DNA of 64,000 bases from Blastocatellia bacterium (GTDB lineage Bacteria; Acidobacteriota; Blastocatellia; Pyrinomonadales; Pyrinomonadaceae). The notes beneath the pieces are model-generated. The model made no database searches. It worked only from the letters and a program-made list of their open reading frames with translations, and had not been told where the DNA came from. Position 1 is the first letter of the stretch; each line of letters opens with the position of its first letter. Below are positions 25,772 to 35,464 of the stretch, one piece after another. Both the position numbers and the translations under genes were made by a program. Location of the stretch: the NCBI GenBank assembly GCA_016789265.1, contig JAEUQK010000025.1, forward strand, positions 186,001 through 250,000, read 5' to 3'.

Positions 25772-26749
25772 TTAGTTCTTATTCATTACTTCCGAATACT
25801 CGCCCGATTCTGTCCATTTGATGATCTCTGATACACGCCATATCGGGAACGGATGCGAGAGGCCGGCGTTTATTATGTCTGCCCAGAATTTATCGAGTGC
25901 GCTTTCATCGTAGTTTTTCTGAAACTCACGGCCCTGCTCGAGAAACAGTTCGTAGTCGATCTTTGACGCAAATGTACCGCCGGCGAGTTTCATCATCGTT
26001 TTGCCAATTACATGCTCGTCCTGAACTACGAGCATAGCCGCACGATCGCAGGAAAGTTCGGCCCTGCGTGCCCATGCAAGCAAAGCGCTGCTGATCCCTG
26101 CTGAAATAATGAATTTGATTATTTCGGAACCTGGTATCAGGCGTGCGACCGAAAGATTTGCAAGTGCTTCCATCAGTCTCGCCGCAGTCAGGTAAAGGAC
26201 GTGTTCCGCATGAATATGACCGACTTCGTGCGCGATCACCGCGAGGGTTTCCTCATCGTTCAATCTTTCGATCAACGAGGAATGTAAAACGATGATCGGT
26301 TTTTCTACACCGCCCGTGAACGCGTTTACCAGCGGATTCTGCTGGACGTAAAGATCCGGCATGTCCACGCCGAGCGTGGTGCAGGCGATCTGCAGCTTAG
26401 CATAAAGGTCCGGGCATTGTTTCGGTGTCACCTTTATCGCACTTGCCATAAAGGTCACGCGAATCGCTGATTCTCCCGTAACCGCGAGCAACTTCTTTAG
26501 TGCAGAATCGATCCCCGGAATCGCCTTTAACGCCGCAAGCGCCTTGCTGTCCGCAGGATGGATGTAATCATGTTTGTTCAGGTCCGCAAATTTCTTGTGC
26601 GGTTCGTTCGAAAGCGGAAGCTTACACTTGCCGCAATTCGCGTCACGGTTCTTATAACCTTCTTTCACGCCGTTCTTCTGTCCGCAATATCGGCATCGAA
26701 CAAACAAGCTTTTCTGAAGTGCCTCTGGATCGTCCTTTTTCTTTGCCAT
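25772..26749 (-). CDS. M48 family metallopeptidase with N-terminal zinc ribbon
   Basis: A 325-residue peptidase. The N-terminus holds a four-Cys zinc ribbon (C19, C22, C39, C42), followed by the M48 domain with H-E-V-G-H at residues 174-178 and A-E-L-S-C-D-R-A-A carrying the third zinc ligand. Only one or two weakly hydrophobic helices are present (about 185-220), unlike HtpX, so it may be peripheral to the membrane. Substrate unknown. Probably co-transcribed with cutA downstream. Confidence 0.9.
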   Translation of the reverse strand: MAKKKDDPEALQKSLFVRCRYCGQKNGVKEGYKNRDANCGKCKLPLSNEPHKKFADLNKHDYIHPADSKALAALKAIPGIDSALKKLLAVTGESAIRVTFMASAIKVTPKQCPDLYAKLQIACTTLGVDMPDLYVQQNPLVNAFTGGVEKPIIVLHSSLIERLNDEETLAVIAHEVGHIHAEHVLYLTAARLMEALANLSVARLIPGSEIIKFIISAGISSALLAWARRAELSCDRAAMLVVQDEHVIGKTMMKLAGGTFASKIDYELFLEQGREFQKNYDESALDKFWADIINAGLSHPFPIWRVSEIIKWTESGEYSEVMNKN

Positions 26750-26815
26750 AGATGGAGTTTAGTTTACAAAATCGTCATTTTTCAAACGACACACGGTTAT
26801 GAAAAGTTTAGATCT

Positions 26816-28012
26816 TTATCGCCTTGATAGCCGTGCAACGGTCTCGATATGATGAGTTTGCGGAAAAAGATCGATCGCCGTAATCGAATCAATCTTGTAT
26901 CCGCTTTCATCAAACCGCTTAAGATCGCGAGCCAATACCGACGGCTCACAGGCAACATAGGAGATCTGCGGGGCACCAATCCGGATAATATTCTCAATTG
27001 TATCTTTCTCGGTTCCCGCCCGCGGCGGATCAAGAAGTATAAGATCTACATCCGATACTTCAATGTTCCGCAGAAAGCTTCGAACACTTTCGGTCCTGAA
27101 TTCTATATTGCCGTGACCGTTCGCAGCCGCATTACTGACGGCAAACTCGACTGATACAGGGTTCTCCTCAACTGCGATCACCTTTTCAAAGACCCGGCCC
27201 ATCGGCAGCGAAAACAAGCCAACGCCGGAATACAGGTCCAGAGCCGTCTTCCCTGTCGCTCTGCCCAATGCGGCTTCGAGAAGTGCCGGAACAAGCATCT
27301 GATTACCCTGAAAGAAAACCCCCGCTGAATATGTAAAGGTCTCGCCCAAAACCGAGAATTCGATCTCGCTCGGTTCCAGCACGCCGGGTGAGTTAAGCGA
27401 CACAGCTCCTTTATCGCCTCGAGCGGCATCGATGTAACCTTTTTCGGCCCAGACCATTTCCCAAGGATATTCCCATCGCAGCCTTTTCAATTCGGCATTA
27501 AGTTCCGGTGCGAGGATCGGGCATTCTTCGATCGCGACCAGATCACGGGAATTTCGTCTGTAATAGCCGATCTCTTTCGAAACAGTGTTCAGATGCCATT
27601 GCGCCCGCGAACGGTAGCCGAATTCGGCCGGAGACGCAATGACCTCTATCTCCTCAACAAATTCGACTTTTGCGATACGATGCAGACAATCGCGGATGAT
27701 CTCGACCTTAGACGCGAGCTGTTCGGCGTACGTCATTTGCTGAAAATCGCACCCGCCACATTCGCCGAAATACCTGCACGGCGGAGTGATCCGTTCCGGG
27801 CCGGGTTCGACGACCTCGACGATCTCAGCGAAAGCGGTTTTTCCCTTAAGTTGGTCGATGCGGATGCGCACACGGTCACCCTTAACCGCCAGCGCGACAA
27901 ACACGGTCAGCCCTTCGGCAAAACCAATGCCGAATCCGCGAGGGACGATCCTTTCGATCGCCACTTCAAGAACCGAACCTATCTTGTGTTCAGAATCCAA
28001 ACTTCCCTCCAA
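26816..28012 (-). CDS. Class I SAM-dependent RNA (uracil-5) methyltransferase, TrmA/RlmD family
   Basis: Methylates uracil C5 in rRNA or tRNA. An N-terminal TRAM domain (about residues 10-68) is followed by three Cys of the iron-sulfur cluster, C79, C85 and C88 (C-x5-C-x2-C), the SAM loop L-D-L-Y-S-G-V-G-L-F, L-L-D-P-P-R-A-G and the catalytic V-A-C-E-P-S-V-L-A-R-D-L. The start is unsure: the frame opens with a TTG right after the upstream stop, but a second TTG four codons in has a GGAGGG site before it. Up to 398 aa. It abuts the gene at 28013-28684. Confidence 0.9.
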   Translation of the reverse strand: MEGSLDSEHKIGSVLEVAIERIVPRGFGIGFAEGLTVFVALAVKGDRVRIRIDQLKGKTAFAEIVEVVEPGPERITPPCRYFGECGGCDFQQMTYAEQLASKVEIIRDCLHRIAKVEFVEEIEVIASPAEFGYRSRAQWHLNTVSKEIGYYRRNSRDLVAIEECPILAPELNAELKRLRWEYPWEMVWAEKGYIDAARGDKGAVSLNSPGVLEPSEIEFSVLGETFTYSAGVFFQGNQMLVPALLEAALGRATGKTALDLYSGVGLFSLPMGRVFEKVIAVEENPVSVEFAVSNAAANGHGNIEFRTESVRSFLRNIEVSDVDLILLDPPRAGTEKDTIENIIRIGAPQISYVACEPSVLARDLKRFDESGYKIDSITAIDLFPQTHHIETVARLSRR

Positions 28013-28684
28013 CTACAAATAGAACAGGCTCAAACGCGGTATGCCCTCTTCTTCGCGAAGCCTTTTCAGTAGCATCAGCCGGAACGTGTTCTTGTACGCG
28101 TCCTCATCCATGCTTGATCTGTAAGGCCGCATTTGTGCCGTAACCTCATTGCTCAAAGAGCTGAACCGCTCACGGTCACTCTTTTCAAGCAACGCCGCGT
28201 CGAGCAGGTCTTCAACGTCGCTAAGGCTCTTATCCAACAGCTCCGTATCAGTTGTGACATTCGCCGCGATCTCCTCGAGCCTGAGACAAGCGCGCTCGAT
28301 GTCGTCCGAAAGCGTTGGGGCTGAATTGCGTCGTAATGAGGCGATCAGCCCCACGATGTGTTCAGCTATTTCCTGTGGAGATTGCTCCATCGCCGGCGAA
28401 GCGATCTCGTCAGGCGACCTCCCGGCCTGACCCTTCAGCCATTCGTCATACTGTGCCTCGACCTCTTCACGGCAGAACATCAGTCCCTTGATCGTCCTAG
28501 GTCCGGGTTTCTTCTCGAAATTGTCGAAGACCTGTTCGATCGCACGTATCACAACGTGAAGCGGTATTCCGCGTTCCTGCCAAACTTCCATCAACGCCCA
28601 ATCCAACGGGCTGAGAAGCAGGTTCTTTGCCCTGCGGCGGATGAATGTCTCTTCGATCTCGGTGAAGTAATTATAGTAGTTCAA
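28013..28684 (-). CDS. Hypothetical helical protein next to the RNA methyltransferase
   Basis: A 223-residue, largely helical, charged protein with no signal or membrane segment, starting at ATG 28684 (M-N-Y-Y-N-Y-F-T-E-I-E-E-T-F). Residues 1-75 (R-R-R-A-K-N-L-L-L-S-P-L-D-W and V-I-R-A-I-E-Q-V-F-D) look like a small conserved domain; the middle is a variable linker and the last 100 residues are predicted coiled-coil-like helices. I do not recognise the family. It directly abuts the RNA methyltransferase and is divergent from the mutase gene. Confidence 0.75.
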   Translation of the reverse strand: MNYYNYFTEIEETFIRRRAKNLLLSPLDWALMEVWQERGIPLHVVIRAIEQVFDNFEKKPGPRTIKGLMFCREEVEAQYDEWLKGQAGRSPDEIASPAMEQSPQEIAEHIVGLIASLRRNSAPTLSDDIERACLRLEEIAANVTTDTELLDKSLSDVEDLLDAALLEKSDRERFSSLSNEVTAQMRPYRSSMDEDAYKNTFRLMLLKRLREEEGIPRLSLFYL

Positions 28685-28737
28685 GCGATTTCCGGGCGGT
28701 CAGACATTGTCTGCAACTATGATAATCTATCGCCAAT

Positions 28738-30336
28738 ATGACAGGCGAACGGCGTGATCGGTTTGAGACCTCATCGGGGATCGAACTTCCAAACGACTTC
28801 AACCCATCGAACATAAAGGATATTGATCTTGCAGAAGACCTCGGCGAACCGGGTTCGTTCCCTTACACGCGCGGTGTCCGGCGCAATATGTACCGCGGCA
28901 AATTTTGGACGATGCGGCAGTACGCAGGGTTTGCTACTGCTGAAGAGTCGAATGCCCGGTACAAGTACCTGCTATCGCAAGGCACGAGCGGATTAAGCGT
29001 CGCGTTTGACCTACCGACGCAGATCGGGCTCGATTCCGACGACCCGCTTGCGTTGGGCGAGGTCGGAAAGGTCGGCGTCGCGATCGACAGTCTCGATGAT
29101 ATGTTGACCTTGTTCGACGGGATACCGCTCGACAAAGTGTCCACCTCGATGACGATCAATGCAACGGCATCAACGCTTCTTTGCCTTTATCTCGCGGTTG
29201 CCCGAAAGCAGGGAGTTTCTTTCGATCAGGTGAACGGCACGATCCAAAATGACATCCTCAAGGAATACATCGCACGCGGCACCTATATCTTTCCGCCTAA
29301 ACCGAGCCTGCGGCTGATCACAGACACCTTCGCTTATTGCGCCGCTGAGGTTCCGAACTGGAACACAATATCGATCTCGGGCTACCACATCCGCGAGGCC
29401 GGTTCGACCGCCGCACAGGAGATAGCGTTCACGCTTGCAGATGCGATCTGTTACGTACAGGCGGCCATCGATGTCGGCTTAGAGGTCGACGATTTCGCCC
29501 CGCGCTTATCTTTCTTCTTCAATTCGCATAACAATCTGCTCGAAGAGATCGCTAAATTCCGTGCTGCGAGGCGATTATGGGCAAGAATAATGACGGTCCG
29601 ATTCAAGGCTGTGAATCCTAAGTCTCAGATGCTTCGGTTTCACACGCAGACCGCCGGCTCGACCCTCACCGCCCAACAGCCGGAAGTGAATGTGGTTCGT
29701 ACCACAATACAGGCCCTTGCGGCCGTACTTGGCGGAACGCAGAGCCTGCATACTAATTCGATGGACGAGGCTTTGTCGCTGCCGACGGAAGCCGCCGCGA
29801 GGATCGCACTTCGCACACAGCAGGTGATCGCGCATGAATCCGGAGTGGCCGACACGGTCGACCCGTTCGCGGGAAGCTACGCTATCGAAGAACTGACAAC
29901 GAGACTCGAGGAACTTGCGAGCGAATATATCGCAAAGATCGACGATTTGGGCGGCATGCTGCGCGCTATCGAAACGGGCTACGTCCAACGTGAGATCCAG
30001 GAAGCCGCATATAATTATCAGAGAGCCGTTGAGACCGAGGACGCGATAGTCGTCGGCGTGAACAAATTCAGATCGGACGAGGTCGAGACTATCCCCATCC
30101 TTAAGATCGACGAACGCGTCGAACGGGAACAAATCGAGCGTTTAAGGGCGACACGGGCAAAACGCGACGCGTCGGCGGCAAATGAGGCACTTTCAGCACT
30201 CGAATCGGCCGCAAAAGGCACAGATAACCTCCTGCCGAAGATACTTACCTGCGTCGAATCGTTCGTGACCGTAGGCGAGATCTCAAATTGTCTTCGAAAG
30301 GTCTGGGGCGAATATAAGGAAGCTGTCACGCTCTGA
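28738..30336 (+). CDS. Methylmalonyl-CoA mutase family protein, catalytic (alpha) subunit without B12 domain
   Basis: A 532-residue TIM-barrel subunit of an adenosylcobalamin-dependent acyl-CoA mutase. The opening P-Y-T-R-G-V-x-x-N-M-Y and [10 protein letters not shown] blocks (about residues 42-65), [18 protein letters not shown] and [12 protein letters not shown] identify it. It ends before any D-x-H-x-x-G cobalamin domain, so a separate small subunit is needed and is not in the window. The size matches the archaeal-type alpha subunit. With mce and meaB (16440-17782) it fits propionyl-CoA to succinyl-CoA conversion, but isobutyryl-CoA-type mutases are possible. Confidence 0.88.
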   Translation: MTGERRDRFETSSGIELPNDFNPSNIKDIDLAEDLGEPGSFPYTRGVRRNMYRGKFWTMRQYAGFATAEESNARYKYLLSQGTSGLSVAFDLPTQIGLDSDDPLALGEVGKVGVAIDSLDDMLTLFDGIPLDKVSTSMTINATASTLLCLYLAVARKQGVSFDQVNGTIQNDILKEYIARGTYIFPPKPSLRLITDTFAYCAAEVPNWNTISISGYHIREAGSTAAQEIAFTLADAICYVQAAIDVGLEVDDFAPRLSFFFNSHNNLLEEIAKFRAARRLWARIMTVRFKAVNPKSQMLRFHTQTAGSTLTAQQPEVNVVRTTIQALAAVLGGTQSLHTNSMDEALSLPTEAAARIALRTQQVIAHESGVADTVDPFAGSYAIEELTTRLEELASEYIAKIDDLGGMLRAIETGYVQREIQEAAYNYQRAVETEDAIVVGVNKFRSDEVETIPILKIDERVEREQIERLRATRAKRDASAANEALSALESAAKGTDNLLPKILTCVESFVTVGEISNCLRKVWGEYKEAVTL

Positions 30337-30512
30337 TCATTCGACATAACTCTATTTAACTGTTCAGATACACTCAAATTCGTTTCGGACCAGGTTGTTC
30401 ATTTTTCGTGACAAACAGTGTTTGCACATGATATTATTTTCCGTGCGCCTCTCCGGCCGCTAAGATCCCTCCACGCATTTCCACATTCCTGAAACGCTAG
30501 ATCCCTCATGTC

Positions 30513-32405
30513 ATGGAAAAACTCAACGAACTTCTCAATTCCCTAGCCTCATCGTCCGGCTACGAACTCAGGCTCGAACCTAACAAACCCCCGTTCATCG
30601 TCTCGGTGAACGGCACGGAGGATGTCGGTTTCGAACCGATCCTCGGAACGCAGATCAGCATGATGGTGTTTCCGCTGATCCCGCCGGACGTGAAGATGGA
30701 ACTTCCGACCAGCCAGGAGGTACAGTTCGTGCACCCGCACAACCTGGGAAAATTCACCTTTACGGTGACCAAATCGCCATCAGGCTTTGTCGTAGCAGTG
30801 CGTCCGGTCGGGGTTGACCCGAATCCGAAACTGGTGCAGCCCGCCGTAGAACAGCCGGAGTCTATTCCGGCACCAGCGATCTCGATGCCCACCGAACCGC
30901 TTGGAATGCCTCAAGTGGACACAGCCGTTTTCGAGTTCGAAAGCTCGTCCGTCGCGATGCAGAATACGATGACGCAGGACGTCGGGGCCGCTCCGCTGGC
31001 AGATCTTGAGGTCGAGGACGCTTTTCAAATACCCGTGATCGAAGCTCCGTCGGGCCCGCCTATCGAGGTAGTCGACGTGAACGATCCTGGATTTCAAACC
31101 GTTTTTTCCGACACCTCCAATTATGAACCTCCCGGCCGTCGCGACGATTTCGACTTTCAGGTTGATGGTTATTCAGCCGCCGTCGAGGATACATCGTCAA
31201 CCGTGCCATCGGCGTTTGTACCGCCAGCGGAACAATACGTTCCACAGCCGGTCGAGGTCATGGCCCAAGAGGTACCGACGGTCGATCGTCGAAATTACGC
31301 CGACCGCAGACAAAAGAACTCGATGATGACGTCACGGATGGATGCCCTCTTTGATCGAATGGCCGAAGTTGGGGCGTCCGACCTGCACCTTTCAGTGAGC
31401 ATGCCGCCGATGGTCCGAAAGGATGGCAAAATGCAGCGGCTTGAGTGCAGCGAGTCCACACTCGGCCCGGAAATAATGCGCGAACTCCTGCACTCGATAA
31501 TGCCGGAGAAAAACATCGAAGAGTTCGAGAGCCGAAATGACACAGACTTTGCCTATGAGATACCGGGTCTCGCTCGCTTCCGCTGCAACATCTTCATGGA
31601 TCGCAAAGGCATGGGAGCAGTGTTTCGCATAATCCCGACCAAGATCCTGACCGCAGAACAGCTAGGGCTGTCGCGGGCGATAATGGACCTTTGCTCGCTT
31701 TCCAAGGGGTTGGTCGTCGTGACCGGACCGACTGGTTCCGGCAAATCAACTACGCTCTGCGCGATGGTCGACTCGATCAATAAGAGCCGGGAGGATCACA
31801 TCATCACGATCGAAGACCCGATCGAATTCGTTCACGATAACCACAGCTGCCTTGTGAACCAACGTGAGGTACACAACCACACCGATTCGTTCAAGGACGC
31901 ATTGCGGGCCGCTCTCCGCGAAGACCCCGACATTCTTCTCGTGGGAGAAATGCGCGACCTTGAGACGATCTCGATCGCGATCGAAACTGCTGAAACGGGC
32001 CACCTTGTTTTCGGCACCCTTCATACGACGACCGCGGCTTCGACCGTTGACCGAATCATCGACCAGTTCCCTGCTGATCGACAGCAGCAAATACGCGTGA
32101 TGCTTTCGGAATCGCTAAAGGGTGTTATTGCTCAAACACTGCTGCCGAAAAAAGGCGGCGGCCGCGTTGCGGCCCTCGAAGTGCTCATCGTCACTCCGGC
32201 GATCTCGAACCTCATCCGCGAAGGCAAGACTTTCCAGATACCGTCTGCTATGCAGACCGGAAAGGCTCATGGAATGGTGATGCTCAATGACGCCCTATTC
32301 GATCACGTAAAAAAGGGCCTAGTAGAACCCCGTGACGCTTACATCAAGGCAGTAGACAAGGCTGGCTTTGAGATGATGCTCAACCGCGGAGGATTTAAGA
32401 TCTAG
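30513..32405 (+). CDS. pilT: PilT/PilU-type twitching motility ATPase with long N-terminal extension
   Basis: A 630-residue secretion-ATPase-superfamily protein. The last 360 residues or so are a normal PilT core: S-D-L-H-L-S, Walker A G-P-T-G-S-G-K-S at 405-412, the Asp box I-T-I-E-D-P-I-E-F-V-H, the Walker B-like L-R-E-D-P-D-I-L-L-V-G-E-M-R-D, and the His box G-T-L-H-T-T-T-A-A. PilT drives type IV pilus retraction. Residues 1-110 may form an extra globular domain, and 110-265 are a Pro/Glu/Val-rich linker; ordinary PilT is about 350-380 aa. No other pil gene is here. Confidence 0.88.
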   Translation: MEKLNELLNSLASSSGYELRLEPNKPPFIVSVNGTEDVGFEPILGTQISMMVFPLIPPDVKMELPTSQEVQFVHPHNLGKFTFTVTKSPSGFVVAVRPVGVDPNPKLVQPAVEQPESIPAPAISMPTEPLGMPQVDTAVFEFESSSVAMQNTMTQDVGAAPLADLEVEDAFQIPVIEAPSGPPIEVVDVNDPGFQTVFSDTSNYEPPGRRDDFDFQVDGYSAAVEDTSSTVPSAFVPPAEQYVPQPVEVMAQEVPTVDRRNYADRRQKNSMMTSRMDALFDRMAEVGASDLHLSVSMPPMVRKDGKMQRLECSESTLGPEIMRELLHSIMPEKNIEEFESRNDTDFAYEIPGLARFRCNIFMDRKGMGAVFRIIPTKILTAEQLGLSRAIMDLCSLSKGLVVVTGPTGSGKSTTLCAMVDSINKSREDHIITIEDPIEFVHDNHSCLVNQREVHNHTDSFKDALRAALREDPDILLVGEMRDLETISIAIETAETGHLVFGTLHTTTAASTVDRIIDQFPADRQQQIRVMLSESLKGVIAQTLLPKKGGGRVAALEVLIVTPAISNLIREGKTFQIPSAMQTGKAHGMVMLNDALFDHVKKGLVEPRDAYIKAVDKAGFEMMLNRGGFKI

Positions 32406-32436
32406 CACTGACGATCATTGTCCATTGAATTGATAT

Positions 32437-32460
32437 GACCGGGACGCAACCGTCTCGGTC
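32437..32460. terminator. Strong hairpin after pilT
   Basis: GACCGGGACG (32437-32446) pairs with CGTCTCGGTC (32451-32460) over 10 bp (one G-T) around a CAAC loop, 32 nt after the pilT stop. No T-run follows. A second stem, GGGCGGG (32485-32491) with CCCGCCC (32512-32518), lies before the end of the convergent M16 gene. Together they probably separate the two convergent units. Confidence 0.55.
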
Positions 32461-32545
32461 GCATGATCTCGTATCGTAAGATGCGGGCGGGACGCCTGCG
32501 CCGCGGTCACACCCGCCCATTCCGTTTGATCCGCACTCTATAATT

Positions 32546-33955
32546 TCACTTTACTTCGTACGGTTTGATCTGGGTTGAGATCTTGCCTAGGTCGCCGACG
32601 ACAACGATCGTCATCTTATCCTCGGTCAGATATTTCTTCGCCATTGCCTGAATTTCCGGGGCCGTAACCGCCTGAACCTCCCGGACGTAATTGTCGATGG
32701 ATGTCTTGTTCAGCTCGTTATAGTTCATATTCTCAAGCTGGCCGATCACTCCGAAACGCGTTGAGTTCTGCAGAACGTAAAGCCCGGACATGTAATTCTT
32801 TATGCCCGTTAGTTCCGCATCGCCGACCGGCTCGGTACGCATCCGGTTTATCTCGAACAGTATCTCTTTGATCGAATCGCCGGTGTTCGCGGTGGTCACA
32901 TCCGCCGCTTCTATCCAGTAACCCGTCCTGAAGCGGTTCCAAATAAAGCTCCCGGGTGAATACGTGTACCCTTTGTTTTCGCGGATATTGGAGGTAATAC
33001 GGGAACCGAACGATCCGCCGAGAAGGCTGTCCATGACCGAGAATTTTACAAAGTCGGGGTCCTTGGGGTTTGGCGCCGGCATTCCCAGATAGATCGTCGA
33101 TTGTGGAGCATCCGGGCGGTCGATCGTCCAGAGTGAGCGTTTTGCACTGATCTCCGGGATGTTTCGGGTCGCAGGGGTTCCCTTTGTCCACGACGAAAAG
33201 GCTTTGTTGATGGCAGCTTTCATCGCAGCCGCATTAAACCTGCCAACGACGTATAAATGTGTACGTGCTGCTCCATAATACTTTGCGTAGAACCCTTTGA
33301 TGTCATCGAGAGTGTAGCTTTTTACCTCTTCGTCACGAGGGTTTATCTGGCCGTACGGATGGCCGGGAAATATCACCTCGCGGAATTTCTCCCATGCCTG
33401 GTTGCCCGCGTCCGTGCGCGCGACGGCAAGCTGGCGAAGCTTGCCCTGCATCAGGCGGTCGAGGTCTTCCTGACGGAAATTTGGGTTTTGTATAACATCG
33501 GCAAGCAGTTCGAGAAACTTCGTGTCGAACTCACTTAATACCTCGCCGCTGATGTTGGTACTGTCAGTCCCGACGCCGACGTTCAGGCGGCCGCCCATCT
33601 TTGCCGCTTCGAGTGCGATCTGTTCGGCCGTGCGGGTTTTCGTTCCTTCCTTCAGCATCAGGCCGGTTGTCTCGGAAACAGCCTTCTTGCCCTTCGCATC
33701 GTCCTTGGTACCGGAGTAGATGACGGCCTGAAATGCGACCTTCGGGACGGAACCGTACTGGACGAGCGTTACCTTCATGCCATTCGGCAGCACGAGATCG
33801 TCGGTCTTTGGAAAGACAAACGGCTTTGGCTGGCCTCCTGATGGCGGTGCTTCTTTCTGGGCAAACGATGTTACCGCGAGGACAAAGATCGTGACGGCTA
33901 ATACGCATAAATGCAGGGAAGACGACTTGGAGATCATTCGTTTCAACTTGTTCAC
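32546..33955 (-). CDS. M16 family peptidase-like subunit lacking the zinc site
   Basis: A 469-residue exported protein (signal peptide about 1-32, V-T-S-F-A-Q). It has the M16 fold, with L-P-N-G-M-K-V-T-L-V and the C-terminal-half signature N-x-R-E-N-K-G-Y-T-Y-S-P-G-S-F. The position of the H-x-x-E-H motif reads S-E-T-T-G-L-M-L, so it cannot bind catalytic zinc. Such subunits pair with an active M16 partner, here encoded by the overlapping gene upstream (4-nt ATGA overlap). Periplasmic. Confidence 0.88.
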   Translation of the reverse strand: MNKLKRMISKSSSLHLCVLAVTIFVLAVTSFAQKEAPPSGGQPKPFVFPKTDDLVLPNGMKVTLVQYGSVPKVAFQAVIYSGTKDDAKGKKAVSETTGLMLKEGTKTRTAEQIALEAAKMGGRLNVGVGTDSTNISGEVLSEFDTKFLELLADVIQNPNFRQEDLDRLMQGKLRQLAVARTDAGNQAWEKFREVIFPGHPYGQINPRDEEVKSYTLDDIKGFYAKYYGAARTHLYVVGRFNAAAMKAAINKAFSSWTKGTPATRNIPEISAKRSLWTIDRPDAPQSTIYLGMPAPNPKDPDFVKFSVMDSLLGGSFGSRITSNIRENKGYTYSPGSFIWNRFRTGYWIEAADVTTANTGDSIKEILFEINRMRTEPVGDAELTGIKNYMSGLYVLQNSTRFGVIGQLENMNYNELNKTSIDNYVREVQAVTAPEIQAMAKKYLTEDKMTIVVVGDLGKISTQIKPYEVK

Positions 33956-35352
33956 TTATTTTCACCTCCCGCATTGTTTGAGCCTTTCTCGACGTTGACG
34001 ACAACGACGGTACGGTTTGTCTTTCTTAAGTATTCCTTTGCCGTTTTCTGGATCAGCTCAGGCGTCACTTTTCTGAAACTCGATTCGATCTCGTTGATCT
34101 TTTGCGGTTTGTCGTCGAACAACGCAAAACACGCGAGCAGATCCGCACGGCCGACACCTCCAAACTGCGACATCGTGTCATAAAGGCCCGAGCGAAGTTT
34201 GACGATCGCCCGGTCAATTGTGGCCTGATCTACGGGCTTGTTCTGAAGCTGTTCGATGGCAGAATCGGCAGAAGCGAGTATCTCCTGCGGCGTGAAGCCC
34301 TCGTCGTGAATAAGATCGACGGAAAAAAGCATCGGGCCGTTATAGTTGAACATGTTGCCGAGATAGCCGTTTATGCCGCCCGAAAGGCCGTTGGTAAAGC
34401 TCTTTTTCTTGACGAGTTCCTGATAGAGCATACTGTCTTCGCCCTGCAGCAGTATTTGGTCGATCAATCCCATCGCGTAATACTCAGGTGTCCCGCGCGT
34501 CGGCATTTGATAGCCGAAACCGATGGCTGGTTTCTTTGCGAGTTTGTCGGTTCGGGTTACGGTCCTTTCCTCGGTCTGGCGCGGTTCGGAAAGATCCGGG
34601 ATCGGATCCGGCGTTTGTGCCGGGATACCTGCAAAGTACTTGTCGATCCATGTCTTTGCCTGGGCCTCTTCGAAATCGCCGGTCACGACCAGCACAGCAT
34701 TTTTCGGCGAGTAATACTTGTCAAAAAAAGCCTTCGAATCTTCGAGCGTCGCTGCTTCGATGTCATTAAGGTCGCCGTAGAAATTATGTGAGTTGTACCA
34801 GTTTGTAAATGCCGCCATCGGCAGGTCGATCCACGGAAACGTTCCGTAGGGTTGATTCAGAACATTCACCTTGACCTCGTTGCCGACAACGCCTTGTTGG
34901 TTCTTAAGATTGTCTTGCGTTATGTCGAGGCCTCGCATGCGGTCGGCCTCGGCCCAGAGGAGCGTTTCGAGCTTGTGCGACGGCATCACAGCGTAATAGT
35001 TTGTGAAATCAAAACGCGTTGAGCCGTTCAGCACGCCGCCGTTGCTTTCTACGAGCCTGACAAACTCCATCTTCCGGAGGTTTTTCGAACCCTGAAACAT
35101 TAAATGTTCGAAAAGGTGGGCAAAGCCGGTCCGGTCGCGTGGTTCTACGCGAAAACCGATGTTGTAATAGACCGCGACCACCGCGAGCGGCGCGCTTCTT
35201 TCTTCAGAGAGTACAACGCGCAATCCGTTTGGCAGTTTGTAATAGGTCACCGGCACGTCAATGCCGCTCTTGCCCGGTTGAGCAAATGCCGCTATCGTCG
35301 TCGCCGCGACCATTGCGACGATGAGCAGTGATCTAGAAAACGTTCTTAACAT
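33952..35352 (-). CDS. M16 family zinc metallopeptidase, catalytic subunit
   Basis: A 466-residue periplasmic peptidase with a signal peptide (about 1-25, ending A-A-F-A-Q). The inverted zinc motif H-L-F-E-H is at residues 79-83, within F-A-H-L-F-E-H-L-M-F-Q-G-S. It would act with the non-catalytic partner at 32546-33955 to degrade peptides in the periplasm, like two-subunit bacterial M16B enzymes. It lies about 110 nt downstream, in transcription order, of the TolC gene of the efflux operon and may have its own promoter. Confidence 0.92.
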   Translation of the reverse strand: MLRTFSRSLLIVAMVAATTIAAFAQPGKSGIDVPVTYYKLPNGLRVVLSEERSAPLAVVAVYYNIGFRVEPRDRTGFAHLFEHLMFQGSKNLRKMEFVRLVESNGGVLNGSTRFDFTNYYAVMPSHKLETLLWAEADRMRGLDITQDNLKNQQGVVGNEVKVNVLNQPYGTFPWIDLPMAAFTNWYNSHNFYGDLNDIEAATLEDSKAFFDKYYSPKNAVLVVTGDFEEAQAKTWIDKYFAGIPAQTPDPIPDLSEPRQTEERTVTRTDKLAKKPAIGFGYQMPTRGTPEYYAMGLIDQILLQGEDSMLYQELVKKKSFTNGLSGGINGYLGNMFNYNGPMLFSVDLIHDEGFTPQEILASADSAIEQLQNKPVDQATIDRAIVKLRSGLYDTMSQFGGVGRADLLACFALFDDKPQKINEIESSFRKVTPELIQKTAKEYLRKTNRTVVVVNVEKGSNNAGGENK

Positions 35353-35464
35353 GTATTCCTCGCATTAGTAATAGAATATCGAAAATATCTTATTCGAATT
35401 CCGGGCAGGAATGTTTCAAATTGTTACGGAAAGAACGTTTAGAGTGACGAAAGGTAAAGTGAGA

